This document shows, in pieces, positions 37,756-52,082 of a stretch of DNA of 64,000 nt. Both the position numbers and the translations under genes were made by a program. Under the pieces are notes generated by a model. It had not been told where the DNA came from. It did not search any database and worked only from the letters and a program-made list of their open reading frames with translations. Origin of the DNA: Parasponia andersonii (taxonomy: Eukaryota; Streptophyta; Magnoliopsida; Rosales; Cannabaceae); assembly GCA_002914805.1 (NCBI GenBank), contig JXTB01000186.1:453175-517174 (forward strand). Reading direction: 5' to 3'. How positions within the stretch are numbered: position 1 is the first letter of the stretch; each line of letters opens with the position of its first letter.

Positions 37756-38790
37756 CTAATAAACATAAAATTACAATATAATCACATACTAAACACGAAA
37801 TTAAGAGTACACAACAACACAAAATACTAATCTCATTGTCAGTAATTACAATAGCATAAAATTAACTCATTTATCTTCTCATTCACCTCAAAATTAAAAT
37901 AATTTGTCCATTCATCCCTATTTAACAGTTAACATAAACATAAATTATCTTCATCTATCAAGCACATATCACATATACACCAATATATAATCAAAAACAA
38001 AAATCATGTAATCAAGAACACAGAATAAAGAACAAAATTTATCAACCAGACTAGGGAGAGCGAGGATCTAAGATTGTAATTAAAAATTAAACATGAGATA
38101 GAAAGAAACCGAAGATTAAAGAGTTGATGGCCTTATGAGGTGTTGTCGTCTCAGCATCACAAGTGCTTTGTTAAGCTTAACCAATTGTAGAAATGCTGCA
38201 GCATGGTTGCTGGTCAATAACAAAACATTAAGGTGCATCAGCACATACCAACAAGTGAAACAAATAAAGAAGTAAATATTACAAGCACGTGAAAAAAGGA
38301 ACCATGTTCATGGATTAATTCACAAAAATCAAAACTATAAGTTGAGAAACCTTTGCCAACAAATGTAAAACTTGATATTTCAACATGACATTTTATACTA
38401 GGAAAAAAAACGTTGCTAGCTCAAAGAAACAAATTGTTACTCATTTGTTGGATGCTTTAATCAACGAAAATGTCGGATCAAAAGAATCAATCAACATCAT
38501 CCCAGAAATCACTTTTTGTTCTTAGTAACTTTGTGATATTCAAAACAATACGTAGAGGTACACGAACACCGTAATTAATAGATGGTAAGCCACGACCTAA
38601 GTAACCAGCAACTGGGCTTTTCATTGATCATGTTCAATTAAAGCTTGGGCAAATAAGGAGGGAAAAAACTGCTTAAGCAAGTAAAATGATTAGGGCGGAG
38701 AATAACCGCATTGTTAATATGCGGGTATACTACGAGGACAGTATTAGCATAAGTCGTATCGTACCTGCCTTGATATATATATATATATAT

Positions 38791-40187
38791 TTACATAGAA
38801 AAATTATTATATATATAAATATGTATTTAATTTTACACCATTTATATTCTTAAATCTTTAGTAAAATAATGAATTTAGAGAGTTATATATACTTATATAT
38901 TTAAAGTTCAGAATTTGAAAATTATTAGTATATTTTTTTTTAATATTTTGTTGATTACTAAAAAAATTTAGTATTTTCATCTTATTTCTTAAATATTTTA
39001 TTATTATCAATGAATAACGGATAATTACAATTTTTTTCGTTATCTGTTAATTAATATTCGCACCTGTATTTAAAAGAATGATTAATAAAGCGGGTATGAT
39101 ATTATAATTAATTTAAAAAAAAGAGGATGATAATTGAAAAATCATTTCTATTTCGCGCAATTATGGTTTCTAAGTTAGGTGGCAATTAGGAGGTTTTCAG
39201 CCGTGGAGAGTATATTGTATGTTGTATCCGAATATGCGGTCCCAATGGCAAGACAGTTTAGTTTAGTGTCCGCATCGTAGTCATTTTCTTGCCGTTTTAC
39301 GTCTACAGTGACGTGTCAACGTCGTCCATGATTTATATTAAAATTAGATTAATTAATTAATGGTGCAATGGTGCTGGTTAACTGGCGATTGACATAATTG
39401 CCATAATTTTGGTTTTGTGGGCAGACCTACTTTCTCTCCAGACACTCGTTTTCCATTGGGTAAACTCAAACACGAATTGTCGGTATAAAAATTTGCATAA
39501 GCTATCTAAAGGTTTCACTTTATAAATTATAAATTAATTATAAAACGGAAAAAAACCGTTGCAAAATAATAAAATAAATCATAAAACACTATAGATAAGA
39601 AAGCTTAAAAATTCCTTCATTACTGTAGTCCAAGAGCCCAAAGAACTTACATGGTAGCCATTTGGACCATAGACAGGAGATCAATGACAGAGACAAATGG
39701 ATTAAAGGAACTTGGGAAAAGTAGACATTTTGAAAGTTATTTTTGATAAAAAGTCTATGTTTTAAAGCTCTTTGTAAAATAACTTTATTGTACAGTGAAG
39801 TATAGTTGAGTGTAGTCTAGACTCTAGACTGACTACTTTGCAAGGAGTTTAAAAGCATAGGTATTTTCCTAAAAGTCACTTTCAAAAATATAAAGTAATC
39901 TACGAATTAGATCTACTTATTTTTACAAGCAATAATGGAATCTATTCAATCAAAGTCCGTTTTGGAAAATCAATAACCAATCCAATCGTATTGAAGTCGA
40001 TTATAAATAATAATAATAATAAATAAATAAACAGAATTATCTAGATTTGATTACCTGATTTTGTCTGTTAGAATTAGAATCTGTAATTTTTGTAATAAAA
40101 TTTTCTCCATCATTTTTTATGGCAAAAATTTTCCAGTTTATTAGACTAAGTATGTCAAAAATTTAGTAGATTAGAGATAATAACTTA
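38791..40187. other. Intergenic, AT-rich
   Basis: No gene, exon or mobile-element border could be supported. Short (TA)n runs occur at its left edge (38774-38791). Confidence 0.4.
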
Positions 40188-41179
40188 GGTCATATATTTG
40201 GTTAGGAGTAATAAAATAGAATGAAATAAAAATAATTTCAAAATGATCTAATTCTATTGTTTGACTTGAAAATCCAAATAGAAATTTTTTTTTTTATTAG
40301 AACGAAATATGGTAGAATTCTTGGATGGAATATTTCACCTAAGATTGGGTGGAATATTTCACCCGAATGGAATAACATTTAATTAAACTATTTAATAAAT
40401 AAACAAATAAATAAAGTAAAATAATTCTAAATGTAAAATATTTTAATTAATAAAAAATAATTAATAAAATAAAATAACATAATGCTAAATATAAAATAAT
40501 TTAATAAATTAAAATAGTGCTAAATGTAAAAACAATTAACAAAATAATACTTTACTTAATAAAAAATAATTTAATATATTTTAATAAAATAATAATTTAA
40601 TTTATAAAAATAATTAATAAAATAATTTAAAATTATAAAATAAAATAAAGCAATGCTATATCAAAAATAATTTAATAAAATAATAATTTAATTAATTGAA
40701 TAATTTATTGAAATAATAAAATAAAATAAAATAAAATAGTATAATGATAAATGTTAAATAATTAAAAAAATAATTTTAAAAATAATTAAATATAATTATG
40801 CTAAAGGCAAAATAATTTAATTAATAATATAATTTAATGCTAAATATAAAATAATTAAATAAAATAATAATTTAATTAATAAAAATAATTAATAAAATAA
40901 TTTAATATGATAAAATAACGATAAATGTAAAATAATTTATTGAAGTAATTGAATGCTAAATGTAATTTAAAATAATTAAAATGAAGAGTATTTATGTCAT
41001 CATTCAACTAATTTTATTCATTTTCACAATTAATCAAATATAAGAATGTCTATTTAGCTACCGATTCTATCACTTCAACCAAATAATATAATTACATTAT
41101 CATTATTTTTCATTCCATTATGATTACTATTATGATTACTATTACTATTACTATTCCACCACTGCAACTAAATGGACCT
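40188..41179. mobile_element. Tourist-like MITE with expanded AT repeat core
   Basis: The left end GGTCATATATTTGGTT and the right end, whose complement is GGTCCATTTAGTTG, form imperfect inverted repeats next to TTA-type flanks. The interior (40380-40990) is a low-complexity array of TAAAATAATTTAATAAA-like phrases. The outer parts contain inverted matches such as GAATGGAATAA / TTCATTCCA. Confidence 0.4.
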
Positions 41180-43453
41180 TTAGTTTTATTCATATATGGT
41201 ATATTTAAGACAAGATAGGGTAAAACTTAACAAGTACATTTGGAACTAAAAAATTCGTGATCTATTTTGTTATAAATCAAAAATCAGGAATATTTATTAA
41301 AATGGTGTAAAATATGGTCATTTCGCTAAGAGTCTCATAAGCATCTTATATTTTCTCTGTGATAATTTTCTTATTTTCTTGTCTTTGTATCTAAAGACTG
41401 ATTGAGAGACGACACTGTGTATCAAGTGTAAGTAAAGTACGTTAAGAATAGAATGTGAGAATTTTTTTTTTTTTTTTGGTAATGAATAGAATGTGACATT
41501 TGGTACAATCAAATTCTATCGAACACATTCATCTGCACATTTTTAAGTAGGTGAATGGGACGAAGGTAGTACGTGCCAACGTTGGAAGCATTTGTGGTAG
41601 AGCTGGTAAGTCATAATGTTCTTTAGTTAAGATTCTGGATTCATCTGGAATGTGGTCATGCATCCTAGCTTTGACAAGCCATATTGCCACATTTTATTTT
41701 ATTTTATTTTATTTCCCTAACTAGGTTAAATACCAAAAAAGAAAAATCCTAAAATATACTTTTTCAGCAATTTTGATCATGTGTTTTGAATTATGTAAAA
41801 TTATGCCTCTAAATTTTAAATTTTCAAAATTTTGTACTCTTCGCGCATAAAATGATAATTTATCCAGTTATCCTTCATTTAACACTAAAACTGAACTGGG
41901 GTTACTTGTTCTTATTTCCAAAGACATAAACCTGATTAGAAATTTGCTAAAACAAGTAAACCTTGAAATAAAAAAATTAATAAGAATATATATATTTTTA
42001 ATTTTCTTTCAACTTTTTGTTTTGATTAATTTGTCATTTATTTTTTTGTTTAGTACCAACTACCAAAGGATGTGAGGAGCAATTTTGAATTTCAATACCA
42101 TAAATCAATAAAAAATACGTAGTGAGTACATACTTTTAGAAAATCAAAATATAAAGATATAATTTTACAAATATAAAAACACATGATTTAAATTGCCAAA
42201 GCTTTTTATCTTTTCAGGTAGAAGAAATCTTCCCACTAAAGAATAATGGACCAAATTGATGCATATCTTTTTTGGGGAAAAAAATAGCTTTTTATGAGAA
42301 ATTGAGGATAAATGTCACCCAATGACTTAAAGGAAAATAAAAGAGATTTTGATATTTGCCAGTTTTCATTTAAAGTTACAGATTATGCTTCAAGAGTTAC
42401 AAACCGTTATATATAGGTAATGAAACATCTGTAATGTTTGTAATATAATGATCTAAAATGATGGACATTTATTTTGAAACGTTTTCTGTAATCTATCATT
42501 TTATTAACGAGAGGACTGAAAAATGTTTTCTAACTACTATGGTTAATGGTAGGAAACGTTTATAACCACTAACCACCATGGTTTATGGTAAAGACGTTCT
42601 TTTAATTAAATCAAACCCCCATTTAAAGCTTATAAAAGTAGGCACATCTCCTCTCATTTCTTGGCACATTCAGAAAACTATTATCCTATTTTTTCATTTT
42701 TCTCTCTAGTTCTAGCTTCCTTTCTAGGGTTTCTCTTATTCTAGTTTTAGTTCTAGATTTAAGAGAGAGGCAGATGCCTAATGATCTCAAATACCTTGAG
42801 AAGAGGAAAAACTTTTCGAAGGAAATTATGTGAACAGTGATAAAGAACCTTGGTTCATTTGTTTAACTCTTTTAATATTGCTCTTGTTGTTTATATAGTT
42901 CATGTTCATAAATTTTGTTACTGGTCCAGTAATTATATTATTTTAAATTATGTTTGTTCTTTACAAGTTATTTATGCATATTTTTCCTAACACGTCTGGT
43001 AAATAATCAGCACCTATTTAAGGCTCTTGAAGTGTCTTATTTTCATATTTGAACATAACACATTGTAGTGAGTTCAGAGCAGATGATTGCATGCACTGAT
43101 GCTCAGAAATTACTACTGACATCTAGAGTAACTTGTTCTTAAAGCAATTAAACAACATTGAACTTTGAAATACTTATTAATAGCATTCTTTTCGTCTGCA
43201 TATTTTTAAATTGAACCTTGTGCCCTATTCTGCTTTAATGTTAAAACTTTCATGATCTAATTCCCAACGTTCTTTTCTTTTTAGTTAATTTGACATTTTG
43301 GTTCCTTATGTTAGATCTGAGGCAAATACCTTACAATGTCTGAAAATATTATTCAATAGAATTAAAGATACAAATTCAACTCAAATATGATAAAACGTTC
43401 TAACTGACATTGGTTGAAATTAATTTAAGCATGATTCGGGTTCAGGAACAAGC
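41180..43453. other. Intergenic, no gene seen
   Basis: AT-rich. A TATAAAAG box with a transcript-like leader (CTCTCATTTCTTGG..AGAGAGAGGCAG) at about 42637-42775 could be an LTR promoter or an unidentified non-coding transcript start. The ORFs are short and unsupported. Confidence 0.3.
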
Positions 43454-45011
43454 TTAGTCAACTAAAACGGTCCATCCCTTCTTGTCCTCGATACGGCCGG
43501 TTTGAATTCCAGTTAAAATTGAATGGAGTTTCAGTGAAACAGCTGGTTCTGCATTTGGTTTGTACTCAATCCTGCATATTGAGATCATTTAACGTTACAT
43601 ACATATAGACCACATGTGAGCTAGAAATTCCTTTTTTTTACCATGAACATTATCAAATGTTATTACAAGAAATAGAAATATGGAAGAGTGCTGCTGTATA
43701 TACCTTTTACCCTGATAAGTAATGCTATTAACAGCTTGGAGAACAACTGCAGTTCCGGTGCAGAAAACTTCATCAGCTTCAAGCAAGTCATCCACCGGAA
43801 TAGTACGTTCCTCAACCTGATCAAAATCAGAACATGAGCATTTTCTCAAAGTTGGTCATGCCAATTCTGGTTTGTATTGATTCATTAATAAATATTACCT
43901 GATAACCAAGATCACCAGCAATCTCAATGACACTTTGTCGAGTGACTCCGGCCAAAATAGTTCCACTACTTAAAGCTGGAGTTGAGATAAGATTGCCCTA
44001 CAGAAAAATTCTTTTAACACATTAATGTACACACATAAACTGCAGGAAGAGCGAAAAAATTGATCACTAATGTGGTAGAGTACTACCTTGATGATAAAAA
44101 TATTACACGAAGCAACTTCCTCGATGTTTTTTCCAGTGGCTGCGTCCAAGAATAAGACATCTGAGAACTCCTTAGCCTTTGCTTCACCTACCACTTTGAA
44201 TACCTACGCGTAACCAAATCAAATATATCCATATTAGGTAACCAAATCAACCACATTGCCTGCATTAAAGAATTCTTGAGAATACTGTATTTCTCTGTAC
44301 TTATTATGTGTACGTATCCTTACGGGTGAATAATTAGCCACAGACTTGACGCCGCCAGTACCACCTGGTGTATCTCGGCGGACTTATCCTCAACAAGCAA
44401 GTTGAGGAGACCCTGTATCATAATAGACGCAAACGATAGACTATGTAATTCTCATTATGAATATGTACTTCTCACTAGTCCAAATTTCCCGACATTTACA
44501 AATCCAATACAATATTGGTCACTAGAAAATGAAACGACACGTAGCTTGGGTTGATCAAACACCTTTTGGTAATTGTTGACAGGAGAAGCATATAATAGGA
44601 AGGTACTTCTCACTAATAGGACATTTGTACTTGAAATTTTTATAATCAATGTATGTATATATTTGTACCTGTCCATAATTTAAAATTCCGGCTGCTGGAC
44701 TTATTTCGATGTTTCCATAGCGAGTAAGGGTCCTAGCAGAAAAGCTCTCACCTTTGGAACACTTCATTATGTACATGTAATCAGTTTGGACTAGACCAAA
44801 TCCGAGCTCATCCCAGTTGATGTTTGCATATTTTTCACCGCTACAAGTACAATATTAGGCACAAATCAGAGAGCTATGCATGTTGTCACAAGGACATTTA
44901 CATAGATAATGGACCTATTGACTCGTTAATCAAAGATATAACTTTGTACATATTGTTGATTTGTACTTACCCATTAGGAGTCTCTGGAGTGTGCTTGCCA
45001 TTTGTTTCCAT
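43454..45011 (-). pseudogene. Branched-chain aminotransferase copy A (broken)
   Basis: Minus-strand exons equivalent to the intact copy: exon 1 45011-44971 (METNGKHTPETPNG), exon 2 44840-44669, a piece of exon 4 about 44606-44563, exon 5 44412-44324, exon 6 44203-44087, exon 7 43997-43899, exon 8 43816-43704, exon 9 43571-43454. Exon 3 and the first two thirds of exon 4 are deleted; they hold [10 protein letters not shown] and the [15 protein letters not shown] substrate and PLP-phosphate region. Exon 5, which carries the PLP lysine (GGTGGVK), is 89 instead of 96 nt long, so the frame is lost just before that lysine. The C-terminal exons are open and conserved ([14 protein letters not shown]). 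It cannot make a working aminotransferase. Confidence 0.85.
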
Positions 45012-45926
45012 TGAGAGCTCCACAAGATGTGTGAAAATAAATACTTGAAAAGAAATAAGGGTATGGATGTAATGAAAATCTTGGAAGAGAAACCAAGTCT
45101 TAAAACTGCTCGAATCAATTTTCTGATGAGTAAGGACTGACTGGAGTTGTCAAACTCCACCAGGAAGAAAACTGACTTGAATGCCCAAGGCGACAGAACA
45201 AGATTGTCTTTAACCACTAATTATAGTAGTAAACCAAGCCAATTCCGTAGATCATGAGGGCAATGTGAGACTATATAGTATTTAGTATGCATTGTATATT
45301 AATTAATAGTTGTGTTTATAAGTTACAACGTTTATAGCCCTGTAGCGCATTATGGTATGGACAAATATAGTAGAACTAAATGTACACTGTATACAGCTAA
45401 TATATTCAAAAAAAGATATTAACCATATGTATACAGTCCGAAAAATGAAACATATAATTCATGGTATAGAAACGTACATGCGTGTGATATGGATATTACT
45501 TAGTAATACCAACAATTGAGGGTTTTTTTTTAAAAAACAAAGAAATTAATGATTTTCTTTTCTTTTCTAACACCCCATTTTCCAACTCGGTAAAAATATT
45601 TGATTTCTTTCCAAATTCTTCTATATTTCACAGATTCTTCATATTGGACTTACTTCGATTAGCCATGTCGAAAAACAGAACAAAAATAAGTAAGTTACTA
45701 TTTATTAGGCTATATATATATATATATATATATATATCTGTGTTCAACCAGTCAAGAAGAAACAGATCAGATATCGAAAGAAAACTGTCTAATAATGTTC
45801 ACACATTCACAGAAGCAATTAAATATACATAGAGAAACTTTAATTACACATACAACCACTTATGCTAAATCACTGCTGTTACAAGAAATAAAGTTTTATT
45901 TTTCTATTTTCTTTCAATTGATTTTG
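45012..45926. other. Intergenic between BCAT copies A and B
   Basis: Upstream region of copy A and downstream region of copy B; a (TA)n run lies at about 45711-45738. No other gene seen. Confidence 0.5.
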
Positions 45927-48398
45927 CTAGGTTTGAAAGTAATAAGCAGGTCTAGCAGAAATATCTTGTACATTGACCTTTTGGGTCCATCCCATCTTGT
46001 CCTCAATAGACCCAGTTTGGATTCCTGTTAGAGTTTCATATAGTTTCTCAGATAATGCCTCTTTTCCTGTTTTATATTCAACCCTGTAGTGACAATCAAT
46101 GAGGAATAAGCCATATCACAATCTACATTACGATCCATGAAAGCTAAGGGAAAAAAGTATCTTCACTATTTTTATGTACCTTTTATCCTGATAAGTGACA
46201 CTACCAACAGAGTTGACAACCACAGCAGTTCCAGTGCAGAAAACTTCATCAGCTTCAAGCAAATCCTCAACTGGGATCAGACGTTCCTCAACCTGGTTGA
46301 AAAGAATTGGCATTAACATGTTTACATAATTTGTTGATATTACTTCACTAAACAAATTCATCTTGATCATGAGATTTCATTATAATCATAATTGAAGAAA
46401 AGGTACCTCGTAACCAAAGCTAAGAGCAATATCGATGATACTCTTACGCGTGATTCCAGGCAGAATTGTTCCATGTATTGCCGGTGTTGAAACAACATTA
46501 TTCTGCAATAAATAGATCATCATTAAATGATTACACGTTTCATAGAGAAGGGAGATTTTTAGACTGTAAAGGAAGTTTAATGCAACAGAGAGTATCTCTA
46601 GTAATTGAATAATAACCAGATAAAGTGGTCATTGCTAATACCTTCACCATGAAAATGTTACATGCAGAAGTCTCTTCTACGTATTTTCCATTTACAGAAT
46701 CTAAGAACAAGACATCAGAGAATCCCCTGGCTTTCGCGCGAGACTGTGCTAGGTAAACCTAAGAAGAAAAGAGAAAATAAAGGAAAAAAAATGTCATTAC
46801 TGAATCAAAACTAGCCATGCATAAATGATGAAACAAGCCAATGAATAAATCAACATGATAAGTATTTAATTCTCTTCATGTAAGTTTCTGAGGCCACAAA
46901 ATTAGCAACTCGTTAATTGTAAATTCGAGACAATTTCATAAAGAAATGAACAAAATATCAAAGCTTAGCCACAAAATCAATAAAAAATGTGTTCATGGAC
47001 CTACGTTGTGCTTACCGGCGAGTAGTTGGTGATGGACTTGATACCTCCAGTTCCTCCTGGATTGGCTCTGTGAACCTTGCTCTCTACAAACAAGTCAAGT
47101 GCCGGCCGACCCTACCATGAGTGCAACAAGCAAAAGAGTTTTTCAAGGGGAAACAAGTGAAAGAGTTTTTCAAGGGGTTGTAGGGTGAACATTTTGAGTG
47201 TGTTATCAGTTATTACTTATTTCATACTTAATGAAGACAACTGAAAAAAAAAATGTAGACTAATTGAGTCTTAATGAAACTAACGAGTTAGAGTTTGTTT
47301 TGTTATATAACAAACAAATTAGAGTGTTTGTTGGTTTTATTTCTATGACAAAGTTTTCCTCTGGCAATAAAAGCTACAAGTAACTCTACTGTCTCTTGAC
47401 TCTTTAACTCACCTTGTGATAATCACTAACGGGAGAAGCAAATATTAAGAAAGTAAATTCTGGTGCTGGAGCAAGGCCTAAAAGAGGTCCACTTCCCATA
47501 AGCAAAGGCCTAACATACAGTGCTCCTTTCCCTGGAGGTGGCACCTACAAATGTCCATTTCAAAAACAGAGTCTTATTAGCTATAGCCTATATCACATAC
47601 ATTATAATAGCCACCATTCATTAAAATCCATGAAAGGTTATAAATGAATTTAAGTATGGAAAAGGTGTATACAAAAGGCTTGTTGGCTATAACTGTTTGC
47701 TTCACAGCATCAACAAATTGCTCAACAGATGGTGATGGCATGCACATTCTTTCTGCCCCCATCTTCATGCGTAGAGCATTTTGTTCTGGCCTAAATAGCT
47801 GAATATTACCATCTTCTGTTCTATATGCTTTGAGACCTTCAAATAGTCCCTAAAACATAATTTAGTATAATAAGTTTAATTATCGACATTATTAGTAAGA
47901 TTAAACTCTACATGAACGTTGGTTAAATATTGTTACCTGTCCATAATTTAGGATTCCTGCAGATGGGCTTAGCTCAATATTTCCGTAAGGAATAAGTTTT
48001 CCTTCGAAAAAGTTTTCATCTTCGGAGCATTTCATCACATACATGTAATCAGTTGGAATGACACCGTATCTAAGCTTATCCCAGTCAACATTGGCATATT
48101 GGTTAACAACTCCCCTGTTACTGCAATTTTCAAAGTGTGGAATAACATGTAAATACATATATATTAAAACAGCTATTTTTCTTAAACTAATCTTCATTAC
48201 ATCATAACATGTATACATGGCACCATTCATGAATCACGACAGAACCTTTACTTTTCCCGTTAAAAGTTTTGGAAAAGAGCAAGACTTAGTAGACAAATTG
48301 TAATCAATCTTAGCTATATACACATAAGATTTAGCCGATAATATGAAATACCTGTGGATAGTAGTTTCAACATTTGTGTGCACTGGAGGAGGAGCCAT
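45927..48398 (-). CDS. BCAT: Branched-chain amino acid aminotransferase copy B, intact
   Basis: Nine exons: 48398-48352, 48120-47937, 47849-47673, 47544-47413, 47111-47016, 46758-46642, 46502-46407, 46292-46180 and 46083-45927. They join to 372 residues with no lesion. The class IV PLP enzyme interconverts Leu/Ile/Val with their 2-oxo acids. Evidence: [61 protein letters not shown], the PLP lysine in [45 protein letters not shown] and [20 protein letters not shown]. The N-terminus ([16 protein letters not shown]) has no obvious plastid or mitochondrial transit peptide, so a cytosolic enzyme of the AtBCAT4/6 kind is likely, which could serve catabolism or specialised metabolites. The neighbours on both sides are degenerate paralogues on the same strand. 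Confidence 0.9.
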
Positions 48399-49391
48399 AT
48401 ATGAGGTATACAAACAACCCAAATATGCGTTACTAACGTTGAGTAAGGTCTTATTTGTCAAGTACCTACCTAGCTTTGTGTAGCAGTAAGCTAAGAAAAG
48501 CTTTCATACTCATCACTCTTGATGAGGACCTATTGGAGTGGTGCCCTATTAATATATATATGTATGAATACCAGCATATATAGCAGATAATTTTAATAAA
48601 TTTTCAAGCAAATCGAGGTATGAACATATGGGCACGTCTCACATTCACGTAAGAATCTCAGACACGTATGATGTATCATGCATATATGTGACAAAACACT
48701 TGTCACTTACAAAATCTCAAAGTGATGAATATAATGTCATGAACTTAAGCACTTCACTAGTTCAGTAGTATCAGAGTGATAATAAAATTAGAAGACAAAG
48801 ATTTAAGAATGTCACACAACTATTGAAAACTAAGGAATCCTAAATTGACTACTCCAGAGCCGAAAACTTCCTCAGAGTCAGAGCAGAGGATGGCTAACTG
48901 AGATAATTTCGTATTGTTTTGTTTTGTTTGTTTGTTTGTTTTGTTTTTGTTTTTTTTTTTTTTTTTTCATGCAAACCAACGCACGTTGCCACGCATATAT
49001 ACACATACAGACACACACCCTGTTCCCTGAAGGTAATTATGAAGCGATTAACTAATTTTAGTTATTAGTAAATTATCTGGAGTTATTAGTTTGATCTTGT
49101 TGCTTAACTATTTTCTTAGTTCCTGTGTGCGCAGCCGAATATTCTATAATTAACCATTTTAAAACTTCAAAAAAAAAAAAATATTAGGCCAAATATCAGA
49201 TGTCAAAAAACTTAAAGGGTGCTCAGAACCAGCCAAAGAGAAAAAACATCAGATATATTAACAGAAATATGTCTAATGGTGTTCACTCATTGACAAAGCA
49301 ATTAAAATTACATGAAGATAAAGTGCACATACAAACACTTTCGCCAAAACAATGCTGTCAAAAGAAAACAGTTTTATTTTTCTATTTTCCT
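48399..49391. other. Intergenic between BCAT copies B and C
   Basis: Promoter side of copy B (an AATATATATATG TATA-like stretch near 48550) and 3' flank of copy C; a GTTTTGTTTG repeat occurs at 48915-48960. The first ~100 bp resemble the sequence upstream of copy C exon 1 (56926-57000), so the promoter was part of the duplicated unit. Confidence 0.5.
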
Positions 49392-50326
49392 TTAAATGAT
49401 TTTGTCAGGTTCGAAATAAGGTGTAGTAGTAAAAATATCTTGTACATTGACCTCCAGGGTCCATCCCATTTTGCCCTCAATACACCCTGTCTGAATTCTT
49501 GTTAGAGTTTCATACAGTTTATCAGATAATGCCTCTTTTCCTGTTTTATATTCAACCCTGTAGTGACAATCAACGAGGAATAAACCATTTCACAATACTA
49601 TTTTTTCAATCCTATTTATGTCTAAAATAAACCATATCACAATCTACATTAAGATCCACAGAAGTTGAGGGAAAAAAAAATCTTTCCTATTTTCTGTACC
49701 TTTTATCTTGATAAGTCACATTACCAACAGGATTGACAACCACAGCCGTTCCAGTGCAGAAAACTTCATCAGCTTCAAGCAAATCCTCTACTCGTATCAG
49801 GCGTTCCTTTACCTGATTGAAAAAATTGGAAATAGCATGATTTTTTTTTTTTTGGCCGAAACTGTAACTCCCAAAAGACCAAAACAAATGGAATTTTCAG
49901 AAAGCTAGACACTAATAATTGATATTGGTTTATGATCATAGTTGAAGTATAATCACCTGGTAACCAAAACTATGAGCAATATCAATGCTGCTCATACGTG
50001 TGATCCCAGGCAGAATCGTTCCATGGATTGCTGGTGTTGAAACAACATTACCGTACAACAGATCATAGATCACGTAAGTTTATGTGTCCTGGAGCAAAAA
50101 GTGCAAAATTTAGGCGGTAAAGAAAGTTTAGGCAAGAGAAAATGACTAGTTAATTGAACAAGGAGATAAATCAGTTATTATGGATACCTTCACAATAAAA
50201 ATGTTACATGCAGAAACCTCTTCTACATATTTTCCATTTATACAATCTAGGAAGAAGACATCAGAGTATCCCTTGGCCTTTGCTTGATTCTGCGTCGAGT
50301 ACACTTTTAAGAAGAAAAACCAATTT

Positions 50327-50518
50327 GACGAAGTGGATTGGCTCAAATGGTAAGAGCACCCACTACCTAGGATTTTGGTTCTAGGTTCGAGTCACATCAG
50401 AAGAAAGCGTGAAAACCTATTATCCCTAATCAGATAGGGTGTGAATTAAGTAATAATAAGTATTTTCTTCTAATTTGTAACAAGCGGAAGTTATTAGTTA
50501 AGTCCTAGTTTTTTAAAA
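50327..50518 (+). mobile_element. tRNA-derived SINE with 14-bp target duplication
   Basis: TGGCTCAAATGGTAAGAGC (A box) and GGTTCGAGTC (B box) lie about 40 bp apart, as in a tRNA-related RNA polymerase III promoter; an AT-rich 3' body ends in a T/A tract. AAGAAAAACCAATT occurs at 50312-50325 and again at 50519-50532, a clean target-site duplication. It lies inside intron 5 of BCAT copy C, in antisense orientation to the gene, a few bases from the exon 6 acceptor. Confidence 0.75.
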
Positions 50519-52082
50519 AAGAAAAACCAATTATTATAGTAACAATAATAGTAACAACCAATATGATGAGTATTTTGTTCCCATGATCACTGTCAGTTTC
50601 TGTGACCGAAACAACTAGCTAATATAAAGAAAATTTCAGGAATAAGTGAACAAAATATCAAAGCTTAGCCACAATATTAATCAAAAAAGTGATCAGTATA
50701 CATATGAAACCGAACGTAATTGTTTTTTTTAAAAAAAAATAAATTTTATACTTGATTTCTTTTATTGGGTATCAATGAGCAACATTGTGCTTACTGGTGA
50801 GTGGTTGGTGATCGATTTGACACCTCCAGTTCTTCCGGGAATGGCTTTGTGAATCTTGTTATCCACAAACAAGTTGAGCGCAGGCCGTCCCTTGCATGAG
50901 CACAACAAGCAAAAACAAGTGAAGCGCAAGTACTTTTTCAAAGGTTAGGGAAAATGGTGGAGGCCGGGTGAAAATTTTAAAGGACTTCTCAATTATATAG
51001 TGTCATGCCTATTAAAAGGAAAACAATACAAAGAAAGAACAGCAACAACTCAATCTAGTCTCTTAATATCCCCATGAAACAAATTAGAGTGTTTTCTATC
51101 TTTATGATCATGGACTTTTCCTCTGGCAAGAAAGGCTATAGAATAGCCGTACTTTGTGTAACTCTATAATTTACCTCGTGATAGTTACCAACTGGAGTAG
51201 AAAATACCAAGAAAGTAAATTCTGGTGCCGGAGCCAGACCTAGGATAGGTCCATTTCCCATGGGCAGAGACCTTAGATACAGTGCTTTCCCTGGAGGTGG
51301 GACCTATATATGTCCATTTCAAAAACAAAGTTTTATTGGCTACATATATAGTCTATACTATATATTACATTATAGCTAACACTCATTAAAATACACGAAA
51401 GGTTAAAAATGAATTTGAGTATGGAAAAGAGTACATACAAAAACGCTTGTTGGCAATAGCTGTTTGCTTTACAGCATCAATAAATTGCTCAACAGATGGT
51501 GATGGCATGCACAATCTTTCTGCACCCATCTTCATGCGCAGGGCATTCTGTTCTGGCCTAAATAGCTGAGTACGACCATCTCTTCTTCTGTATGCCTTAA
51601 GACCTTCAAATAAACCTTGAAACATAATGTATGACATGGTTTGATTATCGGTCCCGTTTGCTAAGAAAATGTGATAAAATGTTATATTAGCATAATTAGT
51701 ACTATAGATTAATTTACTCCTACTGAATGTTTATTAACTATTACCTGTCCACAGTTCAAGACTCCTGCAGTCTACAGACGGGTTTAGTTCAATATTTCCA
51801 TAAGGTACAAGCTTGCCCAGCAAGAAGGTTTCTTCTATGGAGCATTTCATGATATACGTGTCATCAGTGGAAACTACACCAAATCCAAGCACATCCCAGT
51901 CAAGATTGGGATATTGTTCACCAACTCTGTCGTTACTGCAAATTTTTCAAGTGCAAAAAATAAAGCAAAGTCATGTGGATTAATAACATATACATATTTT
52001 TTGACATGCCATTCATGACAGAATCTACTCTTTCTTTTTCTTTTTTTTTTGGGGAGTTACGTTTATGCACAATTTTCAGAGA

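Larger units (their letters stand above)
31696..38790 (-). mobile_element. Degraded hAT transposon carrying an inserted segment
   Basis: The left border is proposed at TAGGGGTATTCACGATTCG (about 31697), which resembles the TAGGGGTGTTCA starts of plant hAT elements with CGGTT-rich subterminal repeats; several CGGTT copies follow at 31740-31830. Transposase remnants run on the minus strand from 37755 to 32684 but are interrupted at 34051-36754 by a duplicated host segment. The right border is unclear; TGCGGGTATAC-type sequence near 38718 may belong to it. Confidence 0.4.

Noticed and set aside
40380..40990. AT-rich array considered as a satellite, an origin or a CRISPR-like repeat
   Set aside because: The phrases vary in length and order and have no regular unit or spacers; better explained as the core of a MITE.
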